Shown: in pieces, positions 16,707 to 25,905 of the stretch
Position numbering within the stretch: position 1 is the first letter of the stretch
Layout of the letters: every line of letters begins with the position of its first letter
Source: Methanosarcina sp.
Lineage (GTDB): Archaea; Halobacteriota; Methanosarcinia; Methanosarcinales; Methanosarcinaceae
DNA length: 45,330 nt
NCBI RefSeq assembly: GCF_028693135.1
Contig: NZ_JAQUVZ010000028.1
Coordinates: 1 to 45,330, forward strand
Direction: 5' to 3'
Program-made: the position numbers and the translations under genes
The notes under the pieces: model-generated
Told to the model about the DNA's origin: nothing
Database searches by the model: none
Seen by the model: only the letters and a program-made list of their open reading frames with translations

Positions 16707-19274
16707 ATGGAATCAAACAAGATTAAGGATCTGATTAGAGAAGTTCAAAGAAGTAAAGCAACAGTATTGGATCTTTCGTCCATAAATCTTACCTCTCTGC
16801 CGCCTGAAGTCTCCGAGTTGAAAAATCTCACTCTACTTTTCATGGATAATAGCCAATTGACTTCGCTACCACCTGAAATCTTCGAGTTGAAAAACCTCAC
16901 TGAACTTTACATACATAATAATCAATTGACCTCCCTGCCACCTGAAATTTCTGAGTTAAAAAATCTTACTGAACTTTACATATCTGGTAATCAATTGACT
17001 TCTTTACCACCTGAAATATCCGAATTGAAGAATCTAATTCAACTCGACATATCTGGTAACCAATTGACTTCTTTGCCACCTGAAATATCCAAATTGAAGA
17101 ATCTAACTCAACTCAACATATCTAAAAATCACCTTAGATCGCTGCCTCCTGAAATCTTCGAGTTGAAGAATCTAACTCAACTCGATATGTCTAAAAATCA
17201 CCTTAGATCACTGCCCCCTGAAATCTCCGAATTGAAAAATCTTACTAAACTTTACATATTTGATAATCAATTGACTTCTTTGCCTTCTGAGATTTCTAAG
17301 TTGAAAAATCTTACTAAACTTGACATATTTGGTAATCAATTGACTTCGCTTCCGCCTGAAATCTCTGAGTTGAAAAATCTTACTGAACTTGACATCTCTG
17401 CTAATCAATTGACTTCTCTACCACCAGAAATTTTGGAACTGGGTCTGGAGATTGAATGGGAAGGTAGTTGGAAGTCTAATATAATTTTTGTAAAGGAAAA
17501 TCCCTTTGAAAATCCTCCAGTAGAGATTGTGAGGCAAGGAAGGGAGGCAATTGTCAACTATTTCAAGTCGTTAGAAGGTGAAAAAAGACCCCTAAACGAA
17601 GTTAAAGTTTTGCTGGTAGGAGACGGGGGAGCAGGTAAAACTTCACTGGTGAAGAGGATTTTCGGGGAAGAAGTTGATGGAAATGAGCCTCAGACGCAGG
17701 GTATCAATATCAGGATGTGGGTAGTGGAAAACGGGGAACGGGAAATAAAAGCTAATTTCTGGGACTTTGGCGGACAGGAGATAATGCATGCCACACATCA
17801 GTTCTTTTTGTCCAAAAGAAGTTTCTATATTCTGGTGCTGGACGGAAGGAAAGACGAAAAGCCTGAGTACTGGCTCAAGCTCATTGAAAATTTCGGCGGA
17901 AATTCTCCGGTTTTAGTTGTGATTAATAAGATAGATGAAAACCCTGCATTTGAACTGAACAGGAAGTTTCTTCAGGAAAAGTATCCTTCCATCGGAGACA
18001 AAGGTTTTTACCGTTTGTCCTGCAAGTCAAATGAAGGAGTTGAAGAGTTCTCTAAAGCTTTGCAAGAGGAACTGACAAAGGTAAAGCACCTTGAAATCAA
18101 ATGGCCTAAAAGCTGGTTTAATGTAAAGAGCAGGCTTGAAAAAATATGTCCAAATTGTTCTTCAAATATTAAGGGCGAAGACGCTTGTGAGTACTTTAAT
18201 TTTATAGAGTATAAAGAATATAAACAGACATGTGATGAAGAAGGAATAAAAAGCGAATCCGAACAGAATACTCTTGTTGATTTCCTTCATGACTTAGGTG
18301 TTGTACTCCATTTTAAAGATATACCTCTTCTGAATACGCATGTCCTTGAACCCGAATGGGTGACTAATGCGGTGTATAAGCTGGTTAACTCAAAGGAGAT
18401 TGCCGAATCAAAAGGAGTTCTGAAACTTGATATGTTCGCTGAGATTTTAAAGCAAAGAACTGAAAGAGATTTTTCTTATCCTCCCGATCAGTATGGTTTT
18501 TTTATCAGTTTGATGAAGAAATTTGAACTCTCCTATGACCTTGATGACAGCACCGTGCTGCTCCCCGGTTTGCTGGAAATTCAGGAACCAGATTTCGAGT
18601 TTGATTACGAAGGAACTTTGAGGTTTATAATTGATTATGATTTCCTTCCACCTTCGGTGATGCCGCGTTTTATCGTGAAGATGAACAGGGACATAAAAGA
18701 CGATCTGCGCTGGCGTACAGGCGTTGTTCTGGAAGACAAAGGCTTCAAATCTACTGCTGTGATCAAATCAGACAATGAAGCAAAGAGAATAAGCATTTAC
18801 GTAAACGGAAGACAAAGAAGAGATTATTTTTCTGTTATCCTCCAAAGGTTCCGTGAAATAAACAATAATTTTGAAAAGTTAAAAGCTATAGAAAAAATCC
18901 CACTGCCTGATGAACCTGAAGTAACTGTTGGTTATGAACATTTAATCAAGCTGGAGTTGAGGGGAATTGATACCTACATGCCCGATGGCTCTGATAATGA
19001 ATATAAGGTAAGTGAGTTGCTGGGAACGGTTATCAATGGAAATGGTTTAATGGAAATCCTGAAGGAGATCCTGCAAAAAACAGAAATGAATGAAAGAGAA
19101 ATCTTGAAGATACTTCAAAATATACAAAAAATTGAATCTGAATCTGAAGTTGAAGATTCTCTTCTGGAAAAAATCAATCGGATTATCACGTTAAATCCTA
19201 ACGTTTTTGGTGTAGGACCGAACATTAACGAAATGATCAATTTATATCTGGAACGGAAAAAGCGGCGTTCCTAA
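16707..19274 (+). CDS. Roco protein: leucine-rich repeats, Roc GTPase, COR domain
   Basis: An 855-residue cytoplasmic protein of the Roco family, relatives of human LRRK2. Residues about 20-250 form about ten 23-residue leucine-rich repeats (pattern LTSLPPEISELKNLTxLxIxxNQ). The Roc GTPase follows, with the P-loop at 305-312 (GDGGAGKT), the switch II motif at 353 (DFGGQE) and the base-specificity motif at 407-410 (NKID). A COR dimerisation domain spans roughly 465-700. The C-terminal 150 residues have no recognised kinase; they end in a helical segment (NEMINLYLERKKRRS). Roco proteins of Methanosarcina have served as models of the nucleotide-dependent dimer cycle. The partner and signal are unknown. 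It has its own AT-rich leader and stands alone. Confidence 0.93.
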   Translation: MESNKIKDLIREVQRSKATVLDLSSINLTSLPPEVSELKNLTLLFMDNSQLTSLPPEIFELKNLTELYIHNNQLTSLPPEISELKNLTELYISGNQLTSLPPEISELKNLIQLDISGNQLTSLPPEISKLKNLTQLNISKNHLRSLPPEIFELKNLTQLDMSKNHLRSLPPEISELKNLTKLYIFDNQLTSLPSEISKLKNLTKLDIFGNQLTSLPPEISELKNLTELDISANQLTSLPPEILELGLEIEWEGSWKSNIIFVKENPFENPPVEIVRQGREAIVNYFKSLEGEKRPLNEVKVLLVGDGGAGKTSLVKRIFGEEVDGNEPQTQGINIRMWVVENGEREIKANFWDFGGQEIMHATHQFFLSKRSFYILVLDGRKDEKPEYWLKLIENFGGNSPVLVVINKIDENPAFELNRKFLQEKYPSIGDKGFYRLSCKSNEGVEEFSKALQEELTKVKHLEIKWPKSWFNVKSRLEKICPNCSSNIKGEDACEYFNFIEYKEYKQTCDEEGIKSESEQNTLVDFLHDLGVVLHFKDIPLLNTHVLEPEWVTNAVYKLVNSKEIAESKGVLKLDMFAEILKQRTERDFSYPPDQYGFFISLMKKFELSYDLDDSTVLLPGLLEIQEPDFEFDYEGTLRFIIDYDFLPPSVMPRFIVKMNRDIKDDLRWRTGVVLEDKGFKSTAVIKSDNEAKRISIYVNGRQRRDYFSVILQRFREINNNFEKLKAIEKIPLPDEPEVTVGYEHLIKLELRGIDTYMPDGSDNEYKVSELLGTVINGNGLMEILKEILQKTEMNEREILKILQNIQKIESESEVEDSLLEKINRIITLNPNVFGVGPNINEMINLYLERKKRRS

Positions 19275-19499
19275 CCAAGTGGCAATTCGGGCGGCTGTCA
19301 CATAAAAAAGTCAGATCAATCGCAAAGCTGAAATGTTCAGGTTTTTACTTTTTTGTCTATGTAATTTTATGAGAAAGCCGGTCGCCTCCGACGACCGGTG
19401 GGAGCCCGGGGTATAAGACTTCGATTCACTCCGGTGATTCTGGCTTACTGAATTAAAACTGAATCTTACTTTTCCTACGGAAATTTTTACTTAATTTCT
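19275..19499. other. Convergent intergenic region with hairpin
   Basis: The gap separates the Roco gene from the minus-strand TudS-related gene. A hairpin at about 19378-19402 (CCGGTCG, loop, CGACGACCGG) follows TTATGAGAAAG, the same lead-in seen before the hairpin near 36.03 kb. Another G+C-rich patch (GGGAGCCCGGGG) follows. No gene is seen. Confidence 0.5.
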
Positions 19500-20009
19500 T
19501 TACGTGCTGGCGTCCTCTATCTCAAACTTAACCCCGCGCCTTTCAAGCTCTTTTATAATCTCTTCCATAAACACACCCGGCCCCGGGACGTGGCTGTGGT
19601 GGAATTCTTTTACTTTCCCGGGCTCGCCGCCGACGCTTGTGATTTCCACGGCGCAGGAGGGGCTTTTCGGGATGCCGATTATCCTGATGTTTGTGCCGTT
19701 TGTTGCGAGGTCTTCGAGGAGGTCTGCAAGGGGGGTGAAGATTTTCCGGCAGAAGCGCCTGTAGGAAGGGTGTTCGAGCTGGTCTTTCGTGATTTCCCGG
19801 CGCCTCATTCCGAAGTACATGGCTTCGGGGCAGGGGAGCTGGATCACGTTCATTCCTCTTGCGTCAACAGGGGTAGCCGGCTTTACGCCTTTGATTCTTG
19901 CAAGGGGGTTAAGCAGGCAGTGGCCAACGACAACAACTTCATCCATGGTGTCGCTTGTTTCGGATTCTTTGGGGACCGGAGAGATCTCATAATATTCCAG
20001 TTTTTTCAT
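19500..20009 (-). CDS. TudS-related (DUF523-like) putative desulfidase
   Basis: A 169-residue protein resembling short TudS/DUF523 proteins. TudS enzymes remove sulfur from thiouracil using a 4Fe-4S cluster held by three cysteines. Three matching cysteines are visible: in GHCLLNPLARIKG, in QLPCPEAMYFG and in PKSPSCAVEI, all in the expected order. Unlike classical TudS this one has a distinctive insert (RREITKDQLEHPSYRRF) and may act on another substrate. The listed start gives a 22-residue extension before MDEVVVVGHC; an internal start at that methionine is possible but has no ribosome site. A TATA-like ATATATAAT lies upstream near 20058-20070. It is divergent from the membrane protein at 20196. 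Confidence 0.8.
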   Translation of the reverse strand: MKKLEYYEISPVPKESETSDTMDEVVVVGHCLLNPLARIKGVKPATPVDARGMNVIQLPCPEAMYFGMRRREITKDQLEHPSYRRFCRKIFTPLADLLEDLATNGTNIRIIGIPKSPSCAVEITSVGGEPGKVKEFHHSHVPGPGVFMEEIIKELERRGVKFEIEDAST

Positions 20010-20195
20010 AGAATCATTTACTGCGTTTGTTTATTTAGTTTTTACCTGAATAAGAGATTATATATTTATCTTCTGCATATGTATCCGAAAATGGTATCTG
20101 TGAGCCTTCATACCAGCCCGATTTTTACAATAAGTAAAGGCGGGATTTCGGGAGGCAGGCAGGATCACTGCTTTATAAGCGGAAGGTCATTTCAT

Positions 20196-21110
20196 ATGTA
20201 TGAAGATTTTGGAACAACACTTAACAGAGGCTTCAAGACCTGGACCAGGAATTTAAACATTTGTATTCCATTTATTCTTAATTTTTTTGTTAGTTTAATT
20301 CTTTATGCCTTTTTCTTTGGTTTAATGGGTTTCCTGCTCTTAGGCTCAAACACAGGAAGCATAGCTGACCCTTCTACTCTCCCTCCCGCAGAACTTTATA
20401 ACATGCTCTGGGAAGGAATCAGGGACAATATGGTAGTCTCGGGGCTGGCAATTATCGTTTTTTCCCTTCTTGGCATGTTCTTACAGGCATTTTTCACAGC
20501 AGGGGCAATCGGGATGGCAAAAAAAGCTTCTGAGACCGGGGATACCATACTCTCCGATATGGTCTGGTCCGGTTCGAAAAACGCTTTCAGGCTGTTCCTC
20601 ACAAGCCTGCTGATCACCTTGATGTTTCTTGCGGGCATTGTATTCATAGTGCCTGGAGCCCTTAAAATTGGGGACCTGAGCGGTCTGAGTGATCTGGTCG
20701 AGAATCCGGAAGCAGCTGTTGGAGGCATGGGCACGCTCGCAATAGGAATCTTTGTCTGGGGAATCTATAGCCTGGCTATAAACATCGTGCTTTCCCTTAC
20801 CCCTTACGCCCTCGTAATCGATGAGCTTGATCCTCTTGACGCTCTAAAAAAAGGTTACAGTTTTTTCAAAAAGAATAAACTCGATGTTTTCTTAATCTGG
20901 GTAATTGCAATAGGGCTGGCTTTCATCAATGGTCTTGTCGGGGAGTATCTTGGTTCACAAAACACTCTGATCTCAGGCATCACATATATTGTTCCAGTTC
21001 TCGTACTGCAGCCGCTTACTACTATCCTGTGGACACGCCTCTACCTGGCCGGGGAAGGAAGGGAGCTCGACAACCATTATGACCTGCTCTCTGTTCCGGA
21101 TGGGTTCTAA
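20196..21110 (+). CDS. Polytopic membrane protein of unknown function
   Basis: A 304-residue protein with about six hydrophobic segments (around residues 25-50, 85-110, 130-160, 190-215 and 245-290). It begins MYEDFGTTLNRGFKTWTRN, a short amphipathic lead seen in related archaeal membrane proteins, and has the conserved-looking LDPLDALKKGYSFFKKNKLDVF near residue 215. It resembles uncharacterised archaeal membrane families such as DUF4013/DUF7847, by eye only. The open frame extends much further upstream, but that part overlaps the antisense TudS-related gene; the ATG at 20196 has an AAGGT ribosome site eight bases ahead and begins the hydrophobic protein. No transport motif is visible. Confidence 0.75.
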   Translation: MYEDFGTTLNRGFKTWTRNLNICIPFILNFFVSLILYAFFFGLMGFLLLGSNTGSIADPSTLPPAELYNMLWEGIRDNMVVSGLAIIVFSLLGMFLQAFFTAGAIGMAKKASETGDTILSDMVWSGSKNAFRLFLTSLLITLMFLAGIVFIVPGALKIGDLSGLSDLVENPEAAVGGMGTLAIGIFVWGIYSLAINIVLSLTPYALVIDELDPLDALKKGYSFFKKNKLDVFLIWVIAIGLAFINGLVGEYLGSQNTLISGITYIVPVLVLQPLTTILWTRLYLAGEGRELDNHYDLLSVPDGF

Positions 21111-21130
21111 AAGGCTCCTGAAATCCACAC

Positions 21131-21236
21131 CATTTTCTATTTTTCTTTTTTTCTTTCCATTTTTCTATTTTTCTTTTCTTCTTTCTATTTTTCTTTTCTT
21201 CTTTCCATTTTTCTATTTTTCTTTTCTTCTTTTTAT
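21131..21236 (+). repeat. Pyrimidine-rich tandem repeat, probable terminator zone
   Basis: Units of about 25-28 bases built on CTATTTTTCTTTTCTTCTTTCCATTTT are repeated about three and a half times directly after the membrane protein gene. Long T-rich tracts terminate archaeal transcription, so the array can serve as a terminator. The opposite strand is purine-only over the same span. Confidence 0.7.
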
Positions 21237-21317
21237 TATCAGTCGAATACCCCACTAGCTTGCTGCGGGGTGCGCCAGCGCAACTTTTATTTTGTTTTGC
21301 TTTTTTATTTTTTATCT

Positions 21318-21358
21318 TTATTATTGTTTTTATTATTGTTTTTATTATTGTTTTTATA
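21318..21358. repeat. Short tandem repeat TTATTATTGTTT
   Basis: Three to four units of about 12 bases (TTTTTATTATTG). No coding potential. It lies in the gap after the membrane protein gene. Confidence 0.65.
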
Positions 21359-21511
21359 ATAGTTCTCTCGTCTCATTCAGCTATCTTCAATTTTTAATAC
21401 TGATTTCGCATTGATAAATGCTTAAAATTGACCATTATAGATTTTGTTCTTTTTTGAGAAACTCTTTTACAGGGTTTTTTTCTGATCAGTATTTCGTGTT
21501 CTCGAAAGTCA

Positions 21512-21523
21512 TTTATATATAAA
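21512..21523 (+). promoter_or_regulatory. Consensus TATA box of the HTH-CBS regulator
   Basis: TTTATATATAAA is a near-perfect archaeal TATA element 59 bases before the regulator ATG, so transcription should begin near 21547. Confidence 0.7.
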
Positions 21524-21562
21524 CTCTTTTAATTATGTTAACCAATGACGTTAAATACCATA

Positions 21563-21577
21563 ATTACTATCGGTAAT
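21563..21577. promoter_or_regulatory. Inverted repeat ATTAC-TATCG-GTAAT before the regulator start
   Basis: A perfect 5-bp inverted repeat with a 5-base spacer ends four bases before the ATG of the HTH-CBS gene and just downstream of the predicted transcription start. Its place suits an autoregulatory operator. It also occupies the site where a ribosome-binding sequence would be expected, and none is visible. Confidence 0.45.
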
Positions 21578-21581
21578 ATAT

Positions 21582-22145
21582 ATGCAGCTTCCAACACCCG
21601 AAGATCTTAAAAAAAGAAGAAATGAACTCGGGCTTACCCAGAGCGACCTGGCTAAAAGGGCCGGTGTAAGCCAGCCTCTTATAGCCCGTATCGAATCGGG
21701 AGATGTAGACCCCAGACTTTCAACAGTCAGGAAAATCCTTAATGCTTTTGAGGGAGCTGAAAAGGAGCAGCAGATCATCATAAGGGACCTGATGCATTCT
21801 CCTGCAATTCACGTTTCTCCTGAAGACTCGGTAGAAGAAGTGGTAAATCTTATGCACATTCATGGTTTTTCACAGGTTCCTGTGCTTGAGAGAGGCGTTC
21901 CTGTTGGAAGTATTTCTGAAGATATGATCGTAAAACTGATGGGTGAAAGCAAGAAAAGATCCATCTCTCAGTTGAAAATTTCAGGAATAATGGGGGAGGC
22001 GTTCCCGACAGTATCTCCTGGAATATCGATCTCAGTAGTTTCGCATATACTTGAAGGAAATCCTGCCGTACTTGTGGTAGAAAAAGGAACCGTCGTAGGC
22101 GTTGTAACAAAACATGATGTTATGAAGCTCCTTCAGGACCAATAA
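21582..22145 (+). CDS. Transcriptional regulator with XRE-type HTH and two CBS domains
   Basis: A 187-residue protein. Residues about 8-55 form a lambda-repressor/XRE helix-turn-helix (LGLTQSDLAKRAGVSQPLIARIESG). Residues about 68-187 hold a CBS pair (HVSPEDSVEEVVNLMHIHGFSQVPV and the second repeat ending VVGVVTKHDVMKLLQ), which in this family usually binds adenine nucleotides. It therefore probably changes DNA binding with energy state or a nucleotide; the ligand is not known. HTH-CBS regulators of this shape are common in archaea. It is a single gene with a strong TATA box and a possible operator over its own start. Its targets are unknown; the adjacent aminotransferase and flavin genes are candidates only by proximity. 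Confidence 0.9.
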   Translation: MQLPTPEDLKKRRNELGLTQSDLAKRAGVSQPLIARIESGDVDPRLSTVRKILNAFEGAEKEQQIIIRDLMHSPAIHVSPEDSVEEVVNLMHIHGFSQVPVLERGVPVGSISEDMIVKLMGESKKRSISQLKISGIMGEAFPTVSPGISISVVSHILEGNPAVLVVEKGTVVGVVTKHDVMKLLQDQ

Positions 22146-22481
22146 CCGGAATCCGTTTTCCTTTTTCCTTGAGCACCGAAATCTGAGACCAAACGTGGAA
22201 AGCACATGAATTATATACTAGGATTCAATTAAACCTGAATCCTTAATTTAATTCCGGGCTCAACCTGTCTGAAATGACCGAATAAACATGGCAAATGCGG
22301 TCGAAAATGTATCAGGGCATGAGATACTGCGGAGCCTTCCTGGCACACTGTATCATAAATATATAACTCTGGGTTATTTCAGGGCTACATAATTGAAAAT
22401 TATAGAGTTTACATAAATTCCCTTAATAAATCAAAAACAAAAACCGATTAAATTTTTGAAAAATTGTGGAGTATAATATAC
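22146..22481. promoter_or_regulatory. Leader and promoter region of the class V aminotransferase gene
   Basis: No gene is seen in 336 bases. ATAAATATATAA at about 22355-22366 is the best TATA candidate, about 115 bases before the ATG; a second AT-rich stretch at 22390-22450 is closer. GGAG at 22467-22470 lies 11 bases before the ATG at 22482. Confidence 0.45.
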
Positions 22482-23633
22482 ATGGATCTGGAAGATACCC
22501 TTCTCATGATGCCTGGTCCCGTACCTGTCGCACCCAGAGTCCTCAGAGCAATGTCAAAACCGATGATCAACCACCGGAGTGCTGAATTTGCCGGAATTTA
22601 TACCGATTGCAGGGGAATTCTTGCTGACGTTTTCCAGACAAAAAATGACATCTTTTTGCTCAGCGGCTCCGGGACTGCGGGAATGGAAGCCGCAGTCGGA
22701 TCTGTGGCTGGAAGCGGGGATAAAGTTATCGCTATAGAAAACGGAAAGTTTGGACAGCGTTTCAAAGACCTTGCAGCTATCTATGCTGAAGTGGTGCCCC
22801 TGGAGTTTGAATGGGGGCTTCCTGTTGACCTTGAACAGGTTAAGGAAAAGCTCGAGGAAGGAGCAAAAGCCATCACCCTTGTCCACAACGAGACCTCTGC
22901 GGGTATCATGAATCCTGCTGCAGAAATCGGCAAACTTGCAAAAAAACACGATGTTCTTTTTATTATGGATGGCGTAACCTCTCTTGGAGGAGATGTAGTC
23001 AAAGTCGATGAATGGGGCGTTGACATTGCAATCGTGGGTTCACAGAAATGCCTTGCAGCTCCACCGGGAATGGCAGCTGTTTCCGTAAGTGAAAAAGCCT
23101 TTGAGGCTATAAACGGCATGAAGAAGAGACCATACTATAATGACCTTAAGGCATATAAAAAGAGCGGGGATAAACCCAAACCGGAAACACCCTACACTCC
23201 GGCTATTCCTCTGTTCTATGCCATGCAGGAGGCCCTTCACATCGTAAAGGAGGAGGGCATGGAGGCAAGGATCATAAGGCACAGGGCTCTATCCGAAGCA
23301 GTAAGGGCAGCAGCTGGCGCAATGAACATAGAGATGTTCCCTCAGCTTAACGAGTACAGCCAGTACTCCAACACCGTCACTGCAATGAAATCTCCTGCAG
23401 GGATTGAAGGGGAAGACATTAAAAACGACATGAAGAAAAGAGGCGTAATTATAGCTGGCGGACAGGAACACCTGAAGAACAAGATTTTCAGGATTGGTAG
23501 CATGGGAAATGTAACTGCAAGGGATGTTCTCTCCACTATCCAGCAGCTGGAAATCGTGCTGAAGAAGCGGGGTTATATTGACAGCGTGGGAGCAGGCACG
23601 GAAGCCGCAACACGCGTTCTTGACAGGGCATGA
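22482..23633 (+). CDS. Class V aminotransferase (alanine-glyoxylate / aspartate aminotransferase type)
   Basis: A 383-residue PLP enzyme of fold type I, class V. Characteristic segments are MMPGPVPVAPRVLRAM at the start, LSGSGTAGMEAAVGS, FIMDGVTSLGGD, and the PLP lysine in IVGSQKCLAAPPG. The relative MJ0959 of Methanocaldococcus is a broad-specificity enzyme that can make phosphoserine and glutamate/aspartate family amino acids; a similar role is inferred here. An upstream in-frame TTG at 22464 would add six residues; the ATG at 22482 is the better start because GGAG precedes it. It is followed after 89 bases by the riboflavin synthase gene in the same direction. Confidence 0.9.
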   Translation: MDLEDTLLMMPGPVPVAPRVLRAMSKPMINHRSAEFAGIYTDCRGILADVFQTKNDIFLLSGSGTAGMEAAVGSVAGSGDKVIAIENGKFGQRFKDLAAIYAEVVPLEFEWGLPVDLEQVKEKLEEGAKAITLVHNETSAGIMNPAAEIGKLAKKHDVLFIMDGVTSLGGDVVKVDEWGVDIAIVGSQKCLAAPPGMAAVSVSEKAFEAINGMKKRPYYNDLKAYKKSGDKPKPETPYTPAIPLFYAMQEALHIVKEEGMEARIIRHRALSEAVRAAAGAMNIEMFPQLNEYSQYSNTVTAMKSPAGIEGEDIKNDMKKRGVIIAGGQEHLKNKIFRIGSMGNVTARDVLSTIQQLEIVLKKRGYIDSVGAGTEAATRVLDRA

Positions 23634-23698
23634 GAGGATTTAAAAAATCCTTCATAACCAAGTTTATAAACGTTTCAGGAAAACAAGAAGAACATTAA

Positions 23699-24187
<489 letters not shown>

Positions 24188-24227
24188 AGTGATTTTAAGT
24201 TAAAAACAAGACTGGAGACCTTAATAG

Positions 24228-24632
24228 ATGACTATCAGCCTAGGATTTGTTGTAGCTGAATTTAACAGGGATCTGACCTACCAGATGGAGCTGCTTGGAA
24301 GAGAGCATGCGGAATTCCTGGGGGCAACAGTTAAAGAGACCATTCTCGTGCCCGGAGTCTTTGACATGCCTCTTGCAATCAAGAAGCTCTGCCAGAGGGA
24401 GGACATTGACGCAGTGGTAACCATTGGGTCAGTAATCGAAGGTGAGACTGACCACGATCAGGTGGTTATGCAGCATGCTGCAAGGAAGATCATGGATCTT
24501 TCCCTTGAGTTCAACAAGCCAGTAACTCTCGGAATCCCGGGTCCGGGTATGACCAGGATGGCTGCTCATGAACGTGTCGACTATGCTAAAAGGGCAGTAG
24601 AAGCTGCAGTAAAACTGGTGAGACGGCTGTGA
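24228..24632 (+). CDS. ribH: 6,7-dimethyl-8-ribityllumazine synthase
   Basis: A 134-residue enzyme that condenses 5-amino-6-ribitylaminouracil with 3,4-dihydroxybutanone phosphate. Family segments are clear: [49 protein letters not shown] with the catalytic histidine, and [13 protein letters not shown]. It is short compared with bacterial RibH (about 155) but normal for archaea. It follows ribC and precedes an aminotransferase gene by 55 bases. Together with ribC it completes riboflavin synthesis. Confidence 0.95.
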   Translation: MTISLGFVVAEFNRDLTYQMELLGREHAEFLGATVKETILVPGVFDMPLAIKKLCQREDIDAVVTIGSVIEGETDHDQVVMQHAARKIMDLSLEFNKPVTLGIPGPGMTRMAAHERVDYAKRAVEAAVKLVRRL

Positions 24633-24687
24633 AGTTCTGTGATGCTTCAATAAGCTATAGAAAAATGTAACAAAGCAGGACATTCCT

Positions 24688-25830
24688 ATGACATCCGCAA
24701 GGCTCAAGCGTGTAGAAGAATCCGCAACGATCCGGATCTCCAACATTGCAACCAGAATGATTAAAGAGGGTACAGACGTTATCAATTTTAGCCTTGGCGA
24801 ACCTGATTTCGATACCCCTAAAAACATCTGCGATGCTGCATCAAAGGCGATGTACGGGGGAAAAACCCACTACGCCCCTTCTGGAGGCGTTCCAGAGCTA
24901 AGAGCAGCCATTGCCGAGAAACTGAGGACTGAAAATCATCTGGAGGTAACCGAAAAAGATGTGCTGGTTACCCCGGGTGCAAAGCAGGGAATTTTCGAAA
25001 TAATGATGGGGGCCCTTGACGACGGAGATCAGGCCCTCCTCTTTGACCCGGCCTGGGTAACTTATGACGCCTGCATTCGTTTTGCAGGGGCAGATACGGT
25101 CTGGGTACCTACAGTCCCTGAAAAAGGTTTCCTGCCGGACAATTTCGCCGATTACATAAACGACAAAACAAAGCTCATTGTTGTAAACAGCCCTGGCAAT
25201 CCGACAGGCGGAGTATTCGGGAAAAAGACCCTGAAGTGCATTGCTGATATTGCAATTGACCACGACCTTCTGGTAGTTTCAGATGAGATCTATGAGAAAA
25301 TCATCTACGACCGGGAACATATTAGTATTGGCAGCTTTGACGGAATGCAGGAGAGAACCATCACTGTAAATGGTTTTTCCAAGGCATATGCAATGACTGG
25401 CTGGAGGCTCGGATACCTTACCGCTCCCCCTGATATCTTTAAGCTTCTACAGAAGATCCAGTCCCACTCTGTAAGCAGCGCCACTACATTTGTTCAGTAC
25501 GGTGGGCTTGAAGCTCTTCAGGGGCCTCAGGACGGAGTCAAGGCAATGGTTGACCGCTTTAAGATGCGCAGGGATATCCTCATCGACGGGCTGAATAAAA
25601 TAGGGCTTGAGTGCAAGAAGCCAGACGGGGCCTTCTATGCCTTTGCCAATGTGAGCGAGTATGGAAACGGGACCAGGGTTGCTGAAAGGCTCCTGAAGGA
25701 AGCTCACGTGGCAGTTACCCCGGGAGTCGCTTTCGGGTCTTCCGGAGAGGACTTTATCAGGATTTCCTATGCAACATCCATTGATAGAATCCGGGAAGCT
25801 CTTGATAGGCTTGAAAAGGTATTTGCATAA
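24688..25830 (+). CDS. Class I aminotransferase (aspartate aminotransferase type)
   Basis: A 380-residue fold-type I PLP enzyme. It shows the N-terminal INFSLGEPDFDTPKN, the NSPGNPTGGVF segment, the aspartate in VVSDEIYEKIIYD, the PLP lysine in GFSKAYAMTGWRLGY, and the substrate-carboxylate arginine near the end (DFIRISYATS). It most likely makes aspartate and glutamate from their oxoacids, but archaeal members also accept aromatic or other amino acids. It lies downstream of ribH in the same direction and converges on the FAD synthase gene. Confidence 0.92.
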   Translation: MTSARLKRVEESATIRISNIATRMIKEGTDVINFSLGEPDFDTPKNICDAASKAMYGGKTHYAPSGGVPELRAAIAEKLRTENHLEVTEKDVLVTPGAKQGIFEIMMGALDDGDQALLFDPAWVTYDACIRFAGADTVWVPTVPEKGFLPDNFADYINDKTKLIVVNSPGNPTGGVFGKKTLKCIADIAIDHDLLVVSDEIYEKIIYDREHISIGSFDGMQERTITVNGFSKAYAMTGWRLGYLTAPPDIFKLLQKIQSHSVSSATTFVQYGGLEALQGPQDGVKAMVDRFKMRRDILIDGLNKIGLECKKPDGAFYAFANVSEYGNGTRVAERLLKEAHVAVTPGVAFGSSGEDFIRISYATSIDRIREALDRLEKVFA

Positions 25831-25905
25831 AACACTATTCCGAAGCGATCTTATTAAAAAGAGGTCAAAAAAGTATTTTCTTAATATAAATACGGTAGAG
25901 GTAAT

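Larger units (their letters stand above)
21111..21581. other. Intergenic region: T-rich repeats and regulator promoter
   Basis: Bases 21131-21236 and 21318-21358 are T-rich tandem repeats, which probably end the membrane-protein transcript. The middle (21255-21290) holds a G+C-rich patch (AGCTTGCTGCGGGGTGCGCCAGCG). The right part carries the TATA box and inverted repeat of the HTH-CBS regulator. No gene is seen. Confidence 0.6.

Noticed and set aside
19590-20195. Long N-terminal extension of the membrane protein frame
   Set aside because: It is antisense to the TudS-related gene, which has conserved cysteine motifs; the ATG at 20196 has a ribosome site and starts the hydrophobic protein.
21022-21255. 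Lysine-rich minus-strand frame
   Set aside because: It is the translation of the complement of the pyrimidine-rich array.
21318-21358. Replication origin-like AT-rich repeats
   Set aside because: No origin-recognition-box-like inverted repeats and no orc1/cdc6 gene nearby.
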